Below, one piece after another: positions 7,627-20,400 of a DNA stretch of 64,000 bases. The stretch is from Rosa chinensis (lineage: Eukaryota > Streptophyta > Magnoliopsida > Rosales > Rosaceae): the NCBI RefSeq assembly GCF_002994745.2, contig NC_037090.1, forward strand, positions 28,564,501 through 28,628,500, written 5' to 3'. The position numbers and the translations under genes are program-made. Each line of letters begins with the position of its first letter. Positions within the stretch are counted from its first letter, which is position 1. The notes under the pieces were generated by a model. The model did no database searches. It was not told where the DNA came from and worked only from the letters and a program-made list of their open reading frames with translations.

Positions 7627-9728
7627 TTGTCATAAATCAATGATCAATTGCAGATACAAGTTTATATATGGGATTCAATGTTGATCGCAGTGGGAAAGTC
7701 AATCAACATTCCTCCTAAAGCATAGTGTAAAATCATTGTCAGCATCTCATATGCAAATTCCACCACTGAAATAAAAATCTCACGTAATGAAAGAAGTTCA
7801 GTACGTCTTACAATCTTATAGTCACTCTAAATACATAAAATGTCGTCAGGCAGCAATACTTTTACTGCCTGCTCAGAAGTGTTATTCTACCAGTTAATGT
7901 ACCTTGACATCTTTATGCAACTTATTAGACAAAATGCATGCATGGTTCCTTCCGTTCTATTGAAGTATAAATAGCGTCTAATTCGGCCGGTACAAATCAT
8001 GGTTAATAATTAAGGATTAAGCCTCTACTTCCTTAGTTGATATCTTTTAAGTTTCAACCAAGTAGATTCCGGACCTGGAAGACAAATTCAGGATAATAGT
8101 AGCTCATGCATGGTTATAAATGACCCAGATATACACTTACAAGGAATTTTGGTCCCTGAACTAGAATTGTTTTGTTTATCACCTAATTATGTTTTGTTAC
8201 CCCATATCTATGCCCAACTTAGCATACAACCATGGACACAGGACCGGTCCTGACTTTTGAAAGGTCTGAGGTAAATAATTGAAATGACGCCTCACATGAA
8301 ACTAAAAATATAATTTTATTTTTTTTCTACAAATAACTATTAAAAAGTAAAAATATAACCTTAAAGTAATAAAAAAACCATATAGAATAAAAAAATTGGG
8401 TGTCAAATACCAAAAAATTAAGGTAAAAGAGCATATGAATTAAAAGTATAAACAATTTCAAATACCAATTAATTTTAAAAAGCAATTTCAAATACCAAAA
8501 AAAAAAAAAAGAGTTAAAAGGCATATGAATGACCAAATAAAAGAAACAACTAATAATAAAAAGTCAAAAACAAAATAGCTCAAACGAATCTGGATATTTT
8601 CAGGGTCACAATCAGGGGCGAATCCATGTAGAAGGTTGTCTGGGCTGCACCCAACCCAAATTTCTCTAATAATCTTACATATATCATAAAATGTACCATA
8701 ATTACATCTATTTTCCACAGACCAAATGGTTGGGGAATTTTGTTTCTTTGGGATGAGGTCTGACTATTGAGTCTCAAGGATGTCTCTTTTAAGAATGCAT
8801 AGCTTTTGTCATCTTAACTGGCATAGTTTTCTTTGGCTTCTTGTGTTAACCCATTCAATTTTCTCTCTTATAAAGTTGGCTCTTACTGGCTCTTTCTTGT
8901 GGATCAAAATTTTTGCCTAGATACCTTTTGCAAGCAGTTTTAGTTTTAGATACTGCCGGGTAGTCGGTATATAAATGTTGTGTAGAAAACGATCCTGGTA
9001 AGAAAATGTCAGCAGTCATATACTTTCACCAAATCATCAGGACAGTACAACCGGCTTAACTGGGACAGGGCCCGAAGTTATGTGGTGAACATTTTTTTTT
9101 TTTTTAACAAGTGAAAACCATAAATATTATTCTATCTTCTATACACCGATGGTACAAGTAACCCAACACTCATAAGATGATCCCCTAATATAACCAAACT
9201 AAGGGCTGTTCCCGACTCCCATCACCTTTGATAATCAAACAACTAGTTTTGCACTTCTACTGGATCAATCAAATAAGCCAAGACCTGTTGCCAAGAAAAA
9301 GAGCCAGGACCCGGTAAAGTGCAAGTACAGTTTCCCAAAAATTTATCAAAAACAAGCATCTGGATTCAGCAAAATGGGATGGAACAAATGCTCTCGGACA
9401 TCTCGTCGTCAATGTCACAGATCAAGAACAAATCTTATACCAAACCACTGCAAGAACCAATTATACAATACCACTCAATAATGTCTAATTTGAGCACACA
9501 TTTCTTTTCAGGACAAGGAGATGGTGAAAGCAGGAGTAGTGAACAAAAACTCTCCAATCATTGAAATCGAAAATGCACCATCTTTAAATATTGAAATAAA
9601 ATTTCATTTCTCAGAAACACTACTGGAATGAACTGCTCCAACATGTGATTCTACAAGAGACTCAACCCAGAAAACAGAAAAGAATGGTTATATATGCTGT
9701 GTGCAGCTGATAAGAGAATGTCTGTACA
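7627..9728. other. Intergenic, no gene seen; possible old transposon scraps
   Basis: AT-rich sequence between the kinase and NTAQ1 stop codons. The stretch 8220-8720 (GGACCGGTCCTGAC.., and GGGTTGGGTGCAGCCC on the minus strand) has the look of repeated-element debris, but I cannot name a family. The segment nearest 9728 should hold the NTAQ1 3' UTR. Confidence 0.4.
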
Positions 9729-12700
9729 TCAAGGAATTTGGGAAAAGAATTCCTCCAGTTGGTTTTCACCTACAACCACACCAAGCTTTTGGGTAAAAAC
9801 TGGATCGGTCATATCATGACCTGCCTCCTTCACAACATCTGTAGCCCTGATGTCAAGGTAGTCATTCAGGTTATGTACAGTTCCATCTGCAAAATAAAGG
9901 ATGCCAGCTTCAAGTAAGAATCTGGGAATGTATCTGTAAAAGCTTTTAGAGCACTATTCCATTAAAATGCAAGTGTTCTTAAAACATTTACTTGCAAGCC
10001 TTTCTAGAGACTACCAATTTTTTGTAGCAAAAACTCAATGTACCAGTGTTCGTATGAAATTTCTGTCTATTTAAGCCAACACTGTCAAACCCACTTTTGG
10101 TTATCTAGGCTTGCCTTTGGTATTACCAAACATGCCCCTAATTGCCTTAGGTTGTCCATGTAACAACAGCTATAAGAAGTTCAACTCTACCTCAAAGCTA
10201 CTGAGAATGGGAAGGAGGAGGATCGGCAAAATTATGCTATAGTTCATACTTCATACAAGATGTATAAGAAATAAACTGTCCTATAAAATAAATAGATATA
10301 ACACTAATCTATAAGAAGCATGAGCTTCGCATGAACCTGTACCAGTGAGAAATCCATTTTCCAACTATGGCAGTTGAAACCAGAATAATCATCAAAGTAT
10401 TAAAGACATTGGATTTGCCAAGTAGATGCAGTATCTAACTGCATGTAGCCAAACAGACGATGAGGCACAAGCTTTAAGATCCAAAACAGAAAACAAAATC
10501 TATACTTGATCTCTGCGTCCACCAGACTTGGGACAAGCACCTTGAAAGCAAAAGTGCCATTTGTATTTTTGAAAATCCTCCCATCTCCGAGTCTCCAAAT
10601 GACCCTTCGGTGTTAACTTTGGTCCACTCTGCAGCAGAAGGTTGCCATGCTACAGGAATGAAACTAGGAGCTGTCGGCCTTAAATAGGAGTTATCTAATT
10701 ATCCCTACTTACAAGTATAGAGTCAATTTCATTCTGTCTTGTAAGTAAACAAACAGTAGCTACAATACCCAAGATAACTCTAGCCTCCATATCATCTGAC
10801 TATGTCAGTACTCTTCGAACCCTAAGCTTAACCGTAGATCCCATACCTACGAGCTAGTTATGTTCATAGTTTCTGTTCTAGTCTGACGGCCCATTTCAGC
10901 TACATGCACATTTGCAACGCAACCACTGCACCAACCATTCAGCAACCTCGGCTTGGGACCTGCGCCACCACCAACTCCACGAATCCACAGCCATGTCGCA
11001 GGGAAAAGACTCCACCTCATATTAATGTCCTACTTCTCTCTGTTTCCTATTCACTAAGGATACATCACACGACCACTTACTAATAGGCTTCTGTCTCGAT
11101 TTGGGATAAGCTCACGTTTGTGGCTGGATTGTTTCCAAGACATAAACGTGCCACACACACATAGTCAAAAACCTAAGCCAGCGTCACGCTGCCAAAAAGA
11201 TAGAAGGAAATGGAAGACATCTGGTATAAAGAAAGGTCCAAAATGAGGAGTGTATATTTTCTTAATAGTCAAGTTTATATGCCTGATTAAGTGGTTGGCC
11301 TTTTCCTTGCATGATAATGCCAGATAATAACATTATAATTCACTTGGGTTGTGCATAGTTCAAAACTATTTAACTACTGAAAAACAGGTTAAGGAAAATG
11401 AAATAACAGTTATTAAGCAAACAGCTCTAGCTCAAAAGGCAACTTCTAAAAATTTATTCGATTATAATAGATAAATATCAGACCACTCCGCCACATGAAG
11501 CATGAACTTGGCAACATCCTGAGGTCCTGGACTCAGTTTTCCTTCTTCCACTTGCATATTTATCCTTCTTCCACTTATTACCAGAAATCTAGGAGACCAT
11601 ACTACAATGCTATGATAACGACTGACCCTTTCCCGATTTGGGGGTAAAGTGATTCTCAAACAAATTTTGAAGCTTATATAGGCAGATCAATTTAATCTAA
11701 TCTGAGTTTACCACCCGAACAAATTAAATGGGAACAGCATCTTGGTACCAAAAAAAAAAAAATTGCATCAGTTTTCCCCTTCTTTTTTTAAGCAACAATG
11801 AACCTCTATCACAGACCATAAATTTTTAATGAGGAACATTTTCACCCAAGAGACAGAAATCTCAAGGTGATGGAGACTTGAGCAATCAAGAACCTCATTT
11901 GCACTCGACTATTTTGCTCAGATGTGTATTGGAATAAATCGGTTAGAAGTGGCATCTAAAAATCAAAGTATTCTGAATGTTCCTGATTTAACCGGTACCA
12001 GACTTTATAAAAATATAATACGAACTTGGCATTTACCTTCAGAAACAATCGGCTCATATAGAGGAGGCTGATGAAGCCATTCGCCAAGAGAATCTTTCAT
12101 GTGCCTTCTATCAGATGCAAAGTTACGGAGGAATATTGGGGCATGCACGATCCGGAAATACCTGCAGCACACAATACCAGTAAATCCATCAGCATATACA
12201 TATTAGGTAAAGAGTGAGGTCAATAAACAATCACCTAATCTCTCTTTAAGATCAACAAACTCACAATACAAGTTTGGAAAAACCCAAAAACTCAAGTAGA
12301 AAGATACAAGTGATGGAATACCTCTGGAATTCAGGAAAGGTCTGAAATGTGGGGCGGATGGTTTCGGAGACATAAGTTGCTAAATCACAAGGAAACGAAA
12401 GAGTTGAATCCAAATCCCACACTAAATGCTGTGAGGGTGAGTCACCTCCACCAACTTTTCTCTGTACGCAAATGACATGATAATCCCAGAGAACAACTCC
12501 ATCTGCTCGGTTGCTCGCCTTTTGATGCCACAATGGTATCTACACAATTTTATTCCCACAACAACAACACACAGTAAATCTAACCAACGAAGTAGAAAAC
12601 TTGGGTTCTCCAACCAAAAACAAAGAAGAAAAATAAGAAAAGGCAATAAAATGGGACATGCCTGTTTCTTCTCATTGGAAATCAAAACCACAAAAAGATC

Positions 12701-12957
12701 AGAGCTTTTTTCATCTGCGATTCCCTTTTTGCTCAATTCCTTGCAAAGCAAGTACACATTCTCCTCACTACAACAAAACCAATCAATCAACCACATCACT
12801 AGTATAGTTCATCGCTGAGCAATCCAATTCACCCAAAAAAAAAAAAAAAAAGATAAAGGGTTGGGTTTACTGTGCCAATTTACCAGTAAAAAGGGGTGTG
12901 CTGGAATTGCGAAGCTTCCACAGTGCTAGTGCTGGCTTCCAATTTTGAGGTCGTCAT
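9729..12957 (-). CDS. NTAQ1: Protein N-terminal glutamine amidohydrolase (NTAQ1)
   Basis: It deamidates N-terminal Gln to Glu, a tertiary step of the Arg/N-degron pathway that feeds arginylation and proteolysis. Five exons read on the minus strand: 12884-12957 (ATG at 12957), 12662-12767, 12322-12539, 12037-12161, 9729-9886. They join in phase to 226 codons plus stop, about the usual plant length. The catalytic triad expected from the human enzyme is present: Cys25 in [11 protein letters not shown], His81 in [13 protein letters not shown], Asp102 in VWDLDSTL. The C-terminal block [22 protein letters not shown] is conserved, and the last exon ends [19 protein letters not shown]. Intron 2 uses a GC donor (CAG/GCATGT). 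Intron 4 is long (2.15 kb) and unremarkable. The gene is head-to-head with the DTW gene at 13122. Confidence 0.93.
12660..12661 (-). other. NTAQ1: Non-canonical GC splice donor of NTAQ1 intron 2
   Basis: Exon 2 must end after the KKQ codons (AAG AAA CAG) because exon 3 opens in phase with IPLWHQKAS, which is contiguous in plant NTAQ1. The bases after CAG are GCATGT. No GT fits the phase and the conserved protein. GC-AG introns are a known minor class and the AG/GCxxGT context fits. Confidence 0.8.
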
Positions 12958-13121
12958 CTTCTTTCGCCGCTTTTACCTGCCTCGTTTCCATTTATATATC
13001 CCTCATTTTCCCTAGCCTCCGGTCTTAACGACATGTAGTTTTTTGAAAATCGCAAACGATGTCGTTTTGGAGCTCTTAAGTTATAAAGCGGATCCCTAAG
13101 ACGAGCTGGAGCTAATTGAAA
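12958..13121. promoter_or_regulatory. Short shared promoter of NTAQ1 and the DTW gene
   Basis: Only 164 bp separate the two divergent start codons. On the minus strand a TATATAAA-like element lies at about 12990-13000. On the plus strand TTATAAAG lies at 13081-13088. A bidirectional promoter is inferred from spacing; no transcript evidence is available. Confidence 0.55.
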
Positions 13122-13919
13122 ATGGAAGCTGAAGACGACGAATTCGAAACCGCCTACAACGCCACCTCTTCGCCGCCGCGGAGGCCGAGGTCCATCTGCG
13201 GCAACTGCAACCGGCCCGGCCCAGTCTGCCTCTGCCAGTCTCTCCCGGCCCAGCCCATCCCAACCCAAACGCAAATCATAATCCTCCACCATCCTCACGA
13301 GGCGCAGCACAAGCTGTCCACCACGCCGGTCCTGACAAAATGCCTGGCCAACTCCACCGCCATCGTCAGCCGCCGCCTCAAGCCGGGCCTGTCCCCGCTC
13401 CTCGACCAATCACCTTCCGCCATCTACCTCTTCCCGCCCTCGAAATCCTCGCCGTCCGTCAGCTTATCCCGTCTCCGGATCCCCAGCCAGTCGCCGGTGG
13501 TGGTCGTAGCTTTCGACGCGACGTGGAAGCACGCGAAGGAGATGGTGAGGGCGAGCGAGGGGTTCCTGTCGAAATTCGCGAGGCGGGTGAGTTTGGATGT
13601 GGATGAGGATGTGAGGGGAGGGAGCATCTACGACTCGGAGTTGATTCTGAGGCAGGAGCCGTTTGGTGGGTGCGTGAGTACCATGGAGGCCGTGGCCAGG
13701 GCTCTGAGAGTGCTCGAGCCCAATGGGCTGGAGATTGAGAGCAAGCTTATTCGGGTTTTGAGGGACATGGTGGCGCTGCAGGCGGGTTTTCTTAAGCCCG
13801 TGAAGCACAGGCCCAAGTTGTTGAAGAAAGGGAAGGAGGAACAGAGGCCCAAGAATGAGACTCACTCTCATGAGAGTTCCCTGATAGTTGGTGAAGGTCA
13901 GTCACTCAGCTTTGGGTGA
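13122..13919 (+). CDS. DTW-domain protein, probable tRNA-uridine aminocarboxypropyltransferase (DTWD2-like)
   Basis: This intronless 265-codon gene belongs to the TDD (Tsr3/DTW) family. Relatives such as E. coli TapT and human DTWD1/2 transfer the 3-amino-3-carboxypropyl group of SAM to tRNA uridine (acp3U). Visible are the N-terminal Cys cluster C26xxC29..C36xC38, the HHPHEAQHK motif (56-64), the signature DATW at 132-135 (FDATWKHAKEM), and a C-terminal block PFGGCVSTMEAVARALR. The tail is Lys-rich. I start at the first ATG (13122); an in-frame TTG two codons upstream is not needed. The coding sequence is clearly more GC-rich than its surroundings, as often seen in intronless plant genes. 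The exact substrate tRNA is not predictable here. Confidence 0.88.
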   Translation: MEAEDDEFETAYNATSSPPRRPRSICGNCNRPGPVCLCQSLPAQPIPTQTQIIILHHPHEAQHKLSTTPVLTKCLANSTAIVSRRLKPGLSPLLDQSPSAIYLFPPSKSSPSVSLSRLRIPSQSPVVVVAFDATWKHAKEMVRASEGFLSKFARRVSLDVDEDVRGGSIYDSELILRQEPFGGCVSTMEAVARALRVLEPNGLEIESKLIRVLRDMVALQAGFLKPVKHRPKLLKKGKEEQRPKNETHSHESSLIVGEGQSLSFG

Positions 13920-14366
13920 TTATCAATTTTGTATCTTTTTTTTTTTTCTTCTCCTAAGGAGTGAGTCCATTAGGCTAAGTTCTGAAGACGGGTGAATTAG
14001 TGATGATTAGAATAGGTTTTTAGCTAAGTAATGGCTACCGTGCCTATGATGATTCCGTGTTTTTCTGAGAGTAGCTGCATTAGCTTTTACTTGAAAAAAA
14101 AATATCTCAAATTTAATTGAAAAATACATGGTTTACAACTTTACATTATGGAAACAGTTTACCTTTGACCAAAAGGAAACTCTTTTCCTACATGATTTGG
14201 GTTTGCCGTTTATCTTGGTCAGAGGACTATATATATACACTCCTTTTGTCGAAGAAAATAAACCTTAGCTCTCCATCTAGCTTTTTGATTACACGAAAAA
14301 GAAAAAGAGAAAACCGAGCTCCATTTTTATTCGTTAACTCATTCATTAATCACTTGATATTCATAC
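13920..14366. other. Intergenic with the DTW gene 3' end
   Basis: AT-rich, containing a T-tract at 13938 and the probable 3' UTR of the DTW gene. Possible TATA elements precede the next ORF (TATATATACACTCC at about 14229). Nothing else seen. Confidence 0.4.
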
Positions 14367-14855
14367 ATGGATCTGGAAGTCACTCACGAGGAAAATCACT
14401 TCGACTTTGAAGTTGTCCGTCCCGCCACACTAGTCCCACAACCAGGTTCCCGGAAAGGACCACCTCAAGTCCAGGTCCACTTTGTTTGTAGCATCGAGCA
14501 CAAATACTACCACACTTCTTCATGTGACACTAGAATTCTAACCCTCATCAACCATCGCGAGGAGACGAGGACACAAATTTTCGAATTCGATCAGTGCCTA
14601 GTATTCTTTAGTCCTGACGAGTTCCGCGCAGATCTCTCTCGGGTTCTTTCGGAATTCGAAATCGGAGAAGATGATAACGTCGTGCACAGGATGGCGAGTG
14701 AAATTAAACGCTTGGCTTTCAAGATTTACGAAGAGTCCTGGGGCAAACGGATATTCGCCTTGGAAGCTTCTATGTCAAGAAAACGTGACATGATTCGCTG
14801 CAAGAGTTGTCTGGACGACAGGGTTGCGAGGGAATCCATTACGTTGGCGGAATAG
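14367..14855 (+). CDS. Small uncharacterised protein, possibly a truncated RING-finger relative
   Basis: A single-exon 162-codon ORF with coding-like composition. A TATA-like stretch lies about 130 bp upstream, and the ATG context is TACATGG. The protein opens acidic (MDLEVTHEENHFDFEV), has a block QVHFVCSIEHKYYHTSSCDTR, an acidic/hydrophobic middle (FEIGEDDNVVHRMASEIKRLAFKIYEES) and ends with a lone CxxC (RCKSCLDDRVARES). The layout resembles, to my memory, N-terminal regions of a lineage-expanded group of plant RING-H2 proteins, but no RING (C3H2C3) follows the stop. It could be a RING gene that lost its 3' end, or an independent small gene. Function unknown. Confidence 0.5.
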   Translation: MDLEVTHEENHFDFEVVRPATLVPQPGSRKGPPQVQVHFVCSIEHKYYHTSSCDTRILTLINHREETRTQIFEFDQCLVFFSPDEFRADLSRVLSEFEIGEDDNVVHRMASEIKRLAFKIYEESWGKRIFALEASMSRKRDMIRCKSCLDDRVARESITLAE

Positions 14856-15998
14856 CAAAGCCAATTAATGAGTCATCGATCAAGAAGCTCCTGATCAAAC
14901 GAGGACGGTTAGAGCTCAAGAGTAGAGACTGTTAGATTTAATTGTAGCGTTTGCTTGTACGTTGAGATCAGTTTGGTTTTAGGAGAAAGTGTATAGTACG
15001 TGCTAAATTATTGCTCGAGTTTGTTCTTGATTAGTTCCCTGGTTCTATTAGCTTTTATATTTGTGAAGTTTATACTTGATATGAAATCCTACTAACTAAT
15101 TTTGATGACATAATTTCATAACAAAACATATAGAAAAGCAGCGTTTAGATGCAGGATACTGTCTGGTGGCTTGGGCACGTTTGCAGCAGTCTTAGATAAG
15201 AACAAGAAAAAATATAAGATCACTCTGTAGTCTGTACATTATTCCTGCGGGAATAATAAGGGCCGGGCTAGCTATGTCCTAGCTCCATCAATCTGCAACC
15301 AAATAAAGGTTTAAATCCCGAGGTCATTCACAAGTCTACAAGCTGGAGACTAGAACTTCCAATCTCACAAAATGTAATGCTCTATGATCAGTTATTTCTC
15401 TAGATGCAAAAAAAAAAAAAAAAAAAAAACCAAGGGGCTCTAAGACTCTAACCTGAAATTTGTTGCACAAGGTCCAGCAAATTAGGAAGACAACCATTTG
15501 CACAAAGGAATTGGTCGAACTTTTGACACACAAAATTTATGGTGTGAAACAATGGACCTAAATGCATTTGTAATTAAGCGGGCATTCTCCAGAGTCCAAA
15601 CAACCCAGTCAGGTCATTCCGTCGTTGTGATTAGGTGGTTCATTAGAGAAACCGGAAGCAAGCACGCTCTATCATATTACGACCGCCTTGCTTCCGGCCC
15701 ATTTCAAATCTCGGGACCAAATTCAAAAGCTTGGTTGGTCAACTACAACGCGACTACCAAGCAACTATGTACATGTAAGTACTCATAATGAAGATATATG
15801 TAGAAGGAATCTGGTAGTCGATAAACACCACAAAGCAATTGGTAATTGATAAATAAACATATTACATGTGTTATCTGTATGCATCCAATCACAAAGATAA
15901 TGAAGAAACGAAAGCTAGCTAGCCATGAGTTGGAATCTGATATGAATCATGTATGAGAGCGTAATTTCTGTTCCAACGGCACTAAATTCTTAACAATT
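14856..15998. other. Intergenic, no convincing gene
   Basis: AT-rich with an A-tract at 15409-15429. The longest frame (15498-15788, 96 codons) has no recognisable domain and no support, so I do not call it. The P450 pseudogene 3' flank begins at about 15990. Confidence 0.4.
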
Positions 15999-16689
15999 TC
16001 AGCAAGAGTAAGGAATGGCAACGGCTTTCAGAGGATACTTTCTATGTACGACTGCACCAGTGGACTCAGTCATGTATAAGTCCTCCAATTTTTCATCTCC
16101 AGGCAATGACCAAGTAAAGTTGTGTACTATACTTGCCAGAGCCATCTCAGTAACAACCATACCAAATGGAATACCTGGGCAGACTCGTCTACCGGCACCA
16201 AATGGAATGAGTTCAAAGTCAGTCCCTTTGAAATCTATCTCACTATATATTCAGCAAGAACTTCTCTGGCTCATACTCCTCTGGTTTATTGTACGACTTG
16301 GGATCTCTTCCAATTTGCCATGCACTCACCAGAACTTGAGTGTTGGCCTTAATGCTGTAACCATTTACATTCACATCTTGGGTCGCCATCCTGGGCAGTA
16401 ACAGCGGAACCGGTGGATGTAAACGAAGAGTCTCCTTGATTACTGCTCTCAAGTAGTGCATACCCACCAGATCATCTTCTGTTACCTCGGCTTTATTTCC
16501 GACTATTTCCCTCACCTCATTCTGCAACTTCTTCATGACTTTTGAATGTTTTAGAAGCTCTGAGTCGAGCTCTGACATTGCCCGCTCTAAGACAGTAACG
16601 TGGTATCACTGCCAGCAACAAACAAATCCTACAAAATATGCAGGTCAATGTTTCATTTGATCAAATTAGAAAGTAAAAGAGTAGTTAAA

Positions 16690-16934
16690 TGTTGACTTGT
16701 GAATCATGTTATGTAGAACAAGTTTGCTTGCATATAATCTTGTAGAAGAAGGAAACTTGGAGGACAAGTACACTTAGAGAACAAGTACACTTAGAGAACA
16801 AGTTTACTTGGAGATCAAGATGTGTAATGTAGTAGTGTAGGGCTTGTATATATAACCTCATTTACACCATTGAATCAACATAAGAAAATTCATCATTCAC
16901 AAATATCTCTTCCTTTCCATTTCATATTTTGACT
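16690..16934 (+). repeat. Left LTR of the P450-intron copia element
   Basis: 245 bp, starting TGTTGACTTG and ending TATTTTGACT. It differs from the right LTR mainly by a 17-bp tandem duplication (AGAACAAGTACACTT repeated, about 16770-16803). TATATATAACC at about 16849 is a likely promoter element. Confidence 0.9.
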
Positions 16935-17411
16935 TGGTATCAGAATTCAGAACTAAGATTCGAGAGGACTTTGTCTCTTTGTTTTTCCTTCATTCTTCTT
17001 TCCTCACACTCTGGGGTAAGATTGTTCCTTCCTCTAATTCAGAGGTTAGGATTGTTCTCTATCTTTTAGAAGGTGAATTTTATCTTTGTAACGTCGAGCT
17101 TACTCGCCCAACACAACTAGGTCCATCCAATTAATGCGATGTCTAGGCCAAGGATCGAATAAGAGAAAGGTAACCGAAAGGTTGAAAAGTGAGCATTGCT
17201 CCACCAAAATCTTAACCCTCTTTATCTGGTCGCATTAAAAAGAGTTACCGAAAGGTTGCGCGATAGGCAACACCCAAGGATAAGATTTCTTTTCTCTTTA
17301 CTTAGGAAGTACTGCTACTTCTTGACTAGTCGATTAATCCCTCTTGACTTGTCAAACATATATACCTTCTATCTCAATTCCATTGCATATTGTTTTTTCA
17401 TCAGTATTCCA

Positions 17412-20400
17412 ATGGCTGGCCCTAATGCTCCACTTCTAGAAGGAGGGAATACCAGCAATTCCGGTATTCAAAAAGTTGAAGTCTCAGTTCAAAACCCAGA
17501 TTCTTCATTAGGTTCATTCGGAGGAGCAAAACTGAATGGACCTGGGAATTATAGGACATGGAAGAAGATGATTTCCGCTCACCTTCGTGGAATCCATAAG
17601 ATGGGTCATGTCACCGGTACCATTAAGACACCGGCGAATGAGGAAAGTGAAGAGTATGTCAAGTGGGAAGATGCTGATGGACTTGTACTGTCAATTTTGT
17701 ACAAGGCCATGACTGATGAGGTGATCCAATTGATCATTGGGTGTGATACTGCTGTAGAAGTTTGGAAGACGCTCAATGATCTCTATCTAAATGAATCTGA
17801 TTTTTCCCAGATCTATGAATTGTTGTGCAAGGCAACAAGGATGAAGCAGGATGGGAAAGCAGTTTCAGTGTTCTACAACCAGCTGAAAAACATTTGGGCC
17901 TAGATTGATCAACGACGACCAAACAAATTGAAGAATGCTGAGGATATTACTTGGTACCAGAAGGAGAAGGAGTTGGAGCATGTGCACCAGTTTCTGAGTG
18001 GCTTAGATGTTAGACATGACAATGCCAAGGGAGAGTTATTGTGTCGGGAAGAGCCTCCTTCCCTCACTGAGGCTTTTACCTACATCCGCAAGGATAAGTC
18101 TCAGCAAGGCAGCACAAAGGCAGCTCATTCTGAAATCTCCAACCTAACAATCCAAGCTAAGCCCCCTTGGGCTCAAGGTCCACTTCTTGGCTTCAGTACA
18201 CCACAATCAGGATTACATCCCATGACTCAGGATTCTTCTCCAGGCAGGTCTGTATGTCAACATTGCAAACTGACTGGACACACCAAGGAGACTTGTTATT
18301 AGTTGGTTGGGTACCCTGCTGGATACTTCAGCAAACCCAAACTAACTGAACCTCGAGGTAGAGGAAAGGCAGCTGTTCATCTTGTTCAGAGTTCAGAGTA
18401 CTTTGGAGTCGCTGGGCAAGATCATACCACAGGCAATGATGGCCCTCCCTCAGTCTTAATGGTTGCTAGAGGTACTGGTAAGATTGGTATGGCTTTAAAA
18501 ATTTCTAACTTTGTAGGTTCAGATACTTGGATTATTGATTCTGGTGCTTCAGATCATATGACCTATGATAAGAAGTATTTCATTACCTTATCCACACCTA
18601 ATGTGTCATATGTTACAAATGCCAATGGTGAATCATTTCCTGTCTTAGGTATTGGGTCCATAAAAGTCACACCTACCTCAGTATTGCATGATGTATTGTA
18701 TGTACCAGACTTGTCTCACCAATTAATCTCAGTTCCCCAATTGAATAAGAAATCCTTGTGCTCTGTGACATTTTTTCCCATGTATGTGGTGTTTCAGGAT
18801 CTTCTGACCAGGGAAGTCATTGGCAATGGGTATATGAGGGGGAGACTATTTCATCTAGATCAAGCTTATGCCGGGGAGAGACCAAGGAAGAATGTCCCAG
18901 TTGTTTTGACTTTGACTTCTAGAGAGCTTAATGAAGTCTGGTTATGGCATAGACGCTTAGGGCATCCTTCATTCAGTGTAATGCGTAAAGCTATGCCCTC
19001 TTTATTTGTTGGCATTGATGAGTCGTCCTTACATTGTGAAACTTGTGTTTTGGCAAAAAGTCATAGAGTCAGCTACCCATTGAGTCTTTCTAATAAAAGT
19101 TCTATGCCTTTTGAGATTATTCACTCTGATGTGTGGGGACCTTCCAGAGAACCCACTGTTTCTGGAATGCGTTATTTTGTCTTGTTTATTGATGATTGTA
19201 CTCGATTATCATGGGTAGCATTGCTTAAATCTAAGGATGTTGTGTTTTCTGCTTTTTAAGCCTTTCAAAAATTGATTTAAACACAGTTCAATGGTCATAT
19301 CAAAGTTTTTCATTCTGATAATAGGGGGAGTTTGTTAATAGTGATTTTCAGGAATATTTCTAAGAAAAAGGTATAATCTACCAAACCACTTGTCCTCAAA
19401 CACCTGAACAAAATGGTGTCTCTGAGCGTAAAAATCGTCATCTTCTAGACATAGCACGAGCATTGCTATTTGGTGCTCACATGCCCAAGTATCTTTGGGG
19501 TGAGGCGGTTCAGACTGTCTCACATCTTATTAATCGTCTTCCTTCCAGTGATCTTCAGGAGCGCATTCCCTTTGAAGTCCTGTCAACCCATGTCTCTATT
19601 CCTTCATTCCATAATCTTCATGCTCGTGTCTTTGGTTGTGTTGTCTTTGTTCATATACCAGTTGGATGCCCGAGCTCTCAAATGCGTCTTTGTAGGTTAT
19701 GGTTCTCATCAGAAAGGCTATAAATGCTATCACCCACCTACACGAAAGTTCTATGTCACCATGGACGTGTCATTTTATGAAGATATGTGTTATTTCTCCC
19801 CCAACAACACCACTCTTCAGGGGGAGAATGAGTTTTTTGAAGAGATGTTTGTTGGTGGAAAGTTGAAGATGAATAAAGATGCAAAAGAAGAGAGTACTGA
19901 CATCCCAAAGTCGACTAGTCAAATTTCCCAAATCGACCAGTCGATAGGGAGAGTCAACCAGTCGAACGGGAAACCGGCGAAATGGGCAGAAGTGTACTAG
20001 ACCAATGGAAGGAAATTCTCGACCAGTCGATTTCTGAAGAGGACTCTATTCCAGCTTCCCCCTCATCTGATACTTCACCCCCTAATGCTGAACTTTCTGG
20101 TCAAGAAGATCCATCTCAGGTATGTCCAATATCTTCACCTGGTAACCCTGTAGAGTCTGTATCTTCTACATATGTGTTACCTAGTAGGACTACCCGTGGT
20201 CAACCAGCAAAAAAGTATGAACCTTCCATAACTGCTAAAGCCAAATATCCAGTAGCTAACTTTGTGTCACACCATAGGTTATCTAAACCTTATGCATCAT
20301 TTGTGAATCAATTATCCGCTGTATCTGTTCCTAACAAAGTGCAGGAGGCTTTGGGAGACCCAAAGTGGGCCAAGGCAATGGAGGAAGAAATTAAGGCATT

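Noticed and set aside
13464..13871. Long minus-strand frames antisense to the DTW gene
   Set aside because: High GC of the real gene keeps antisense frames open; no recognisable protein.
15498..15788. 96-codon plus-strand ORF
   Set aside because: No domain, no conserved motif and no promoter-like context.
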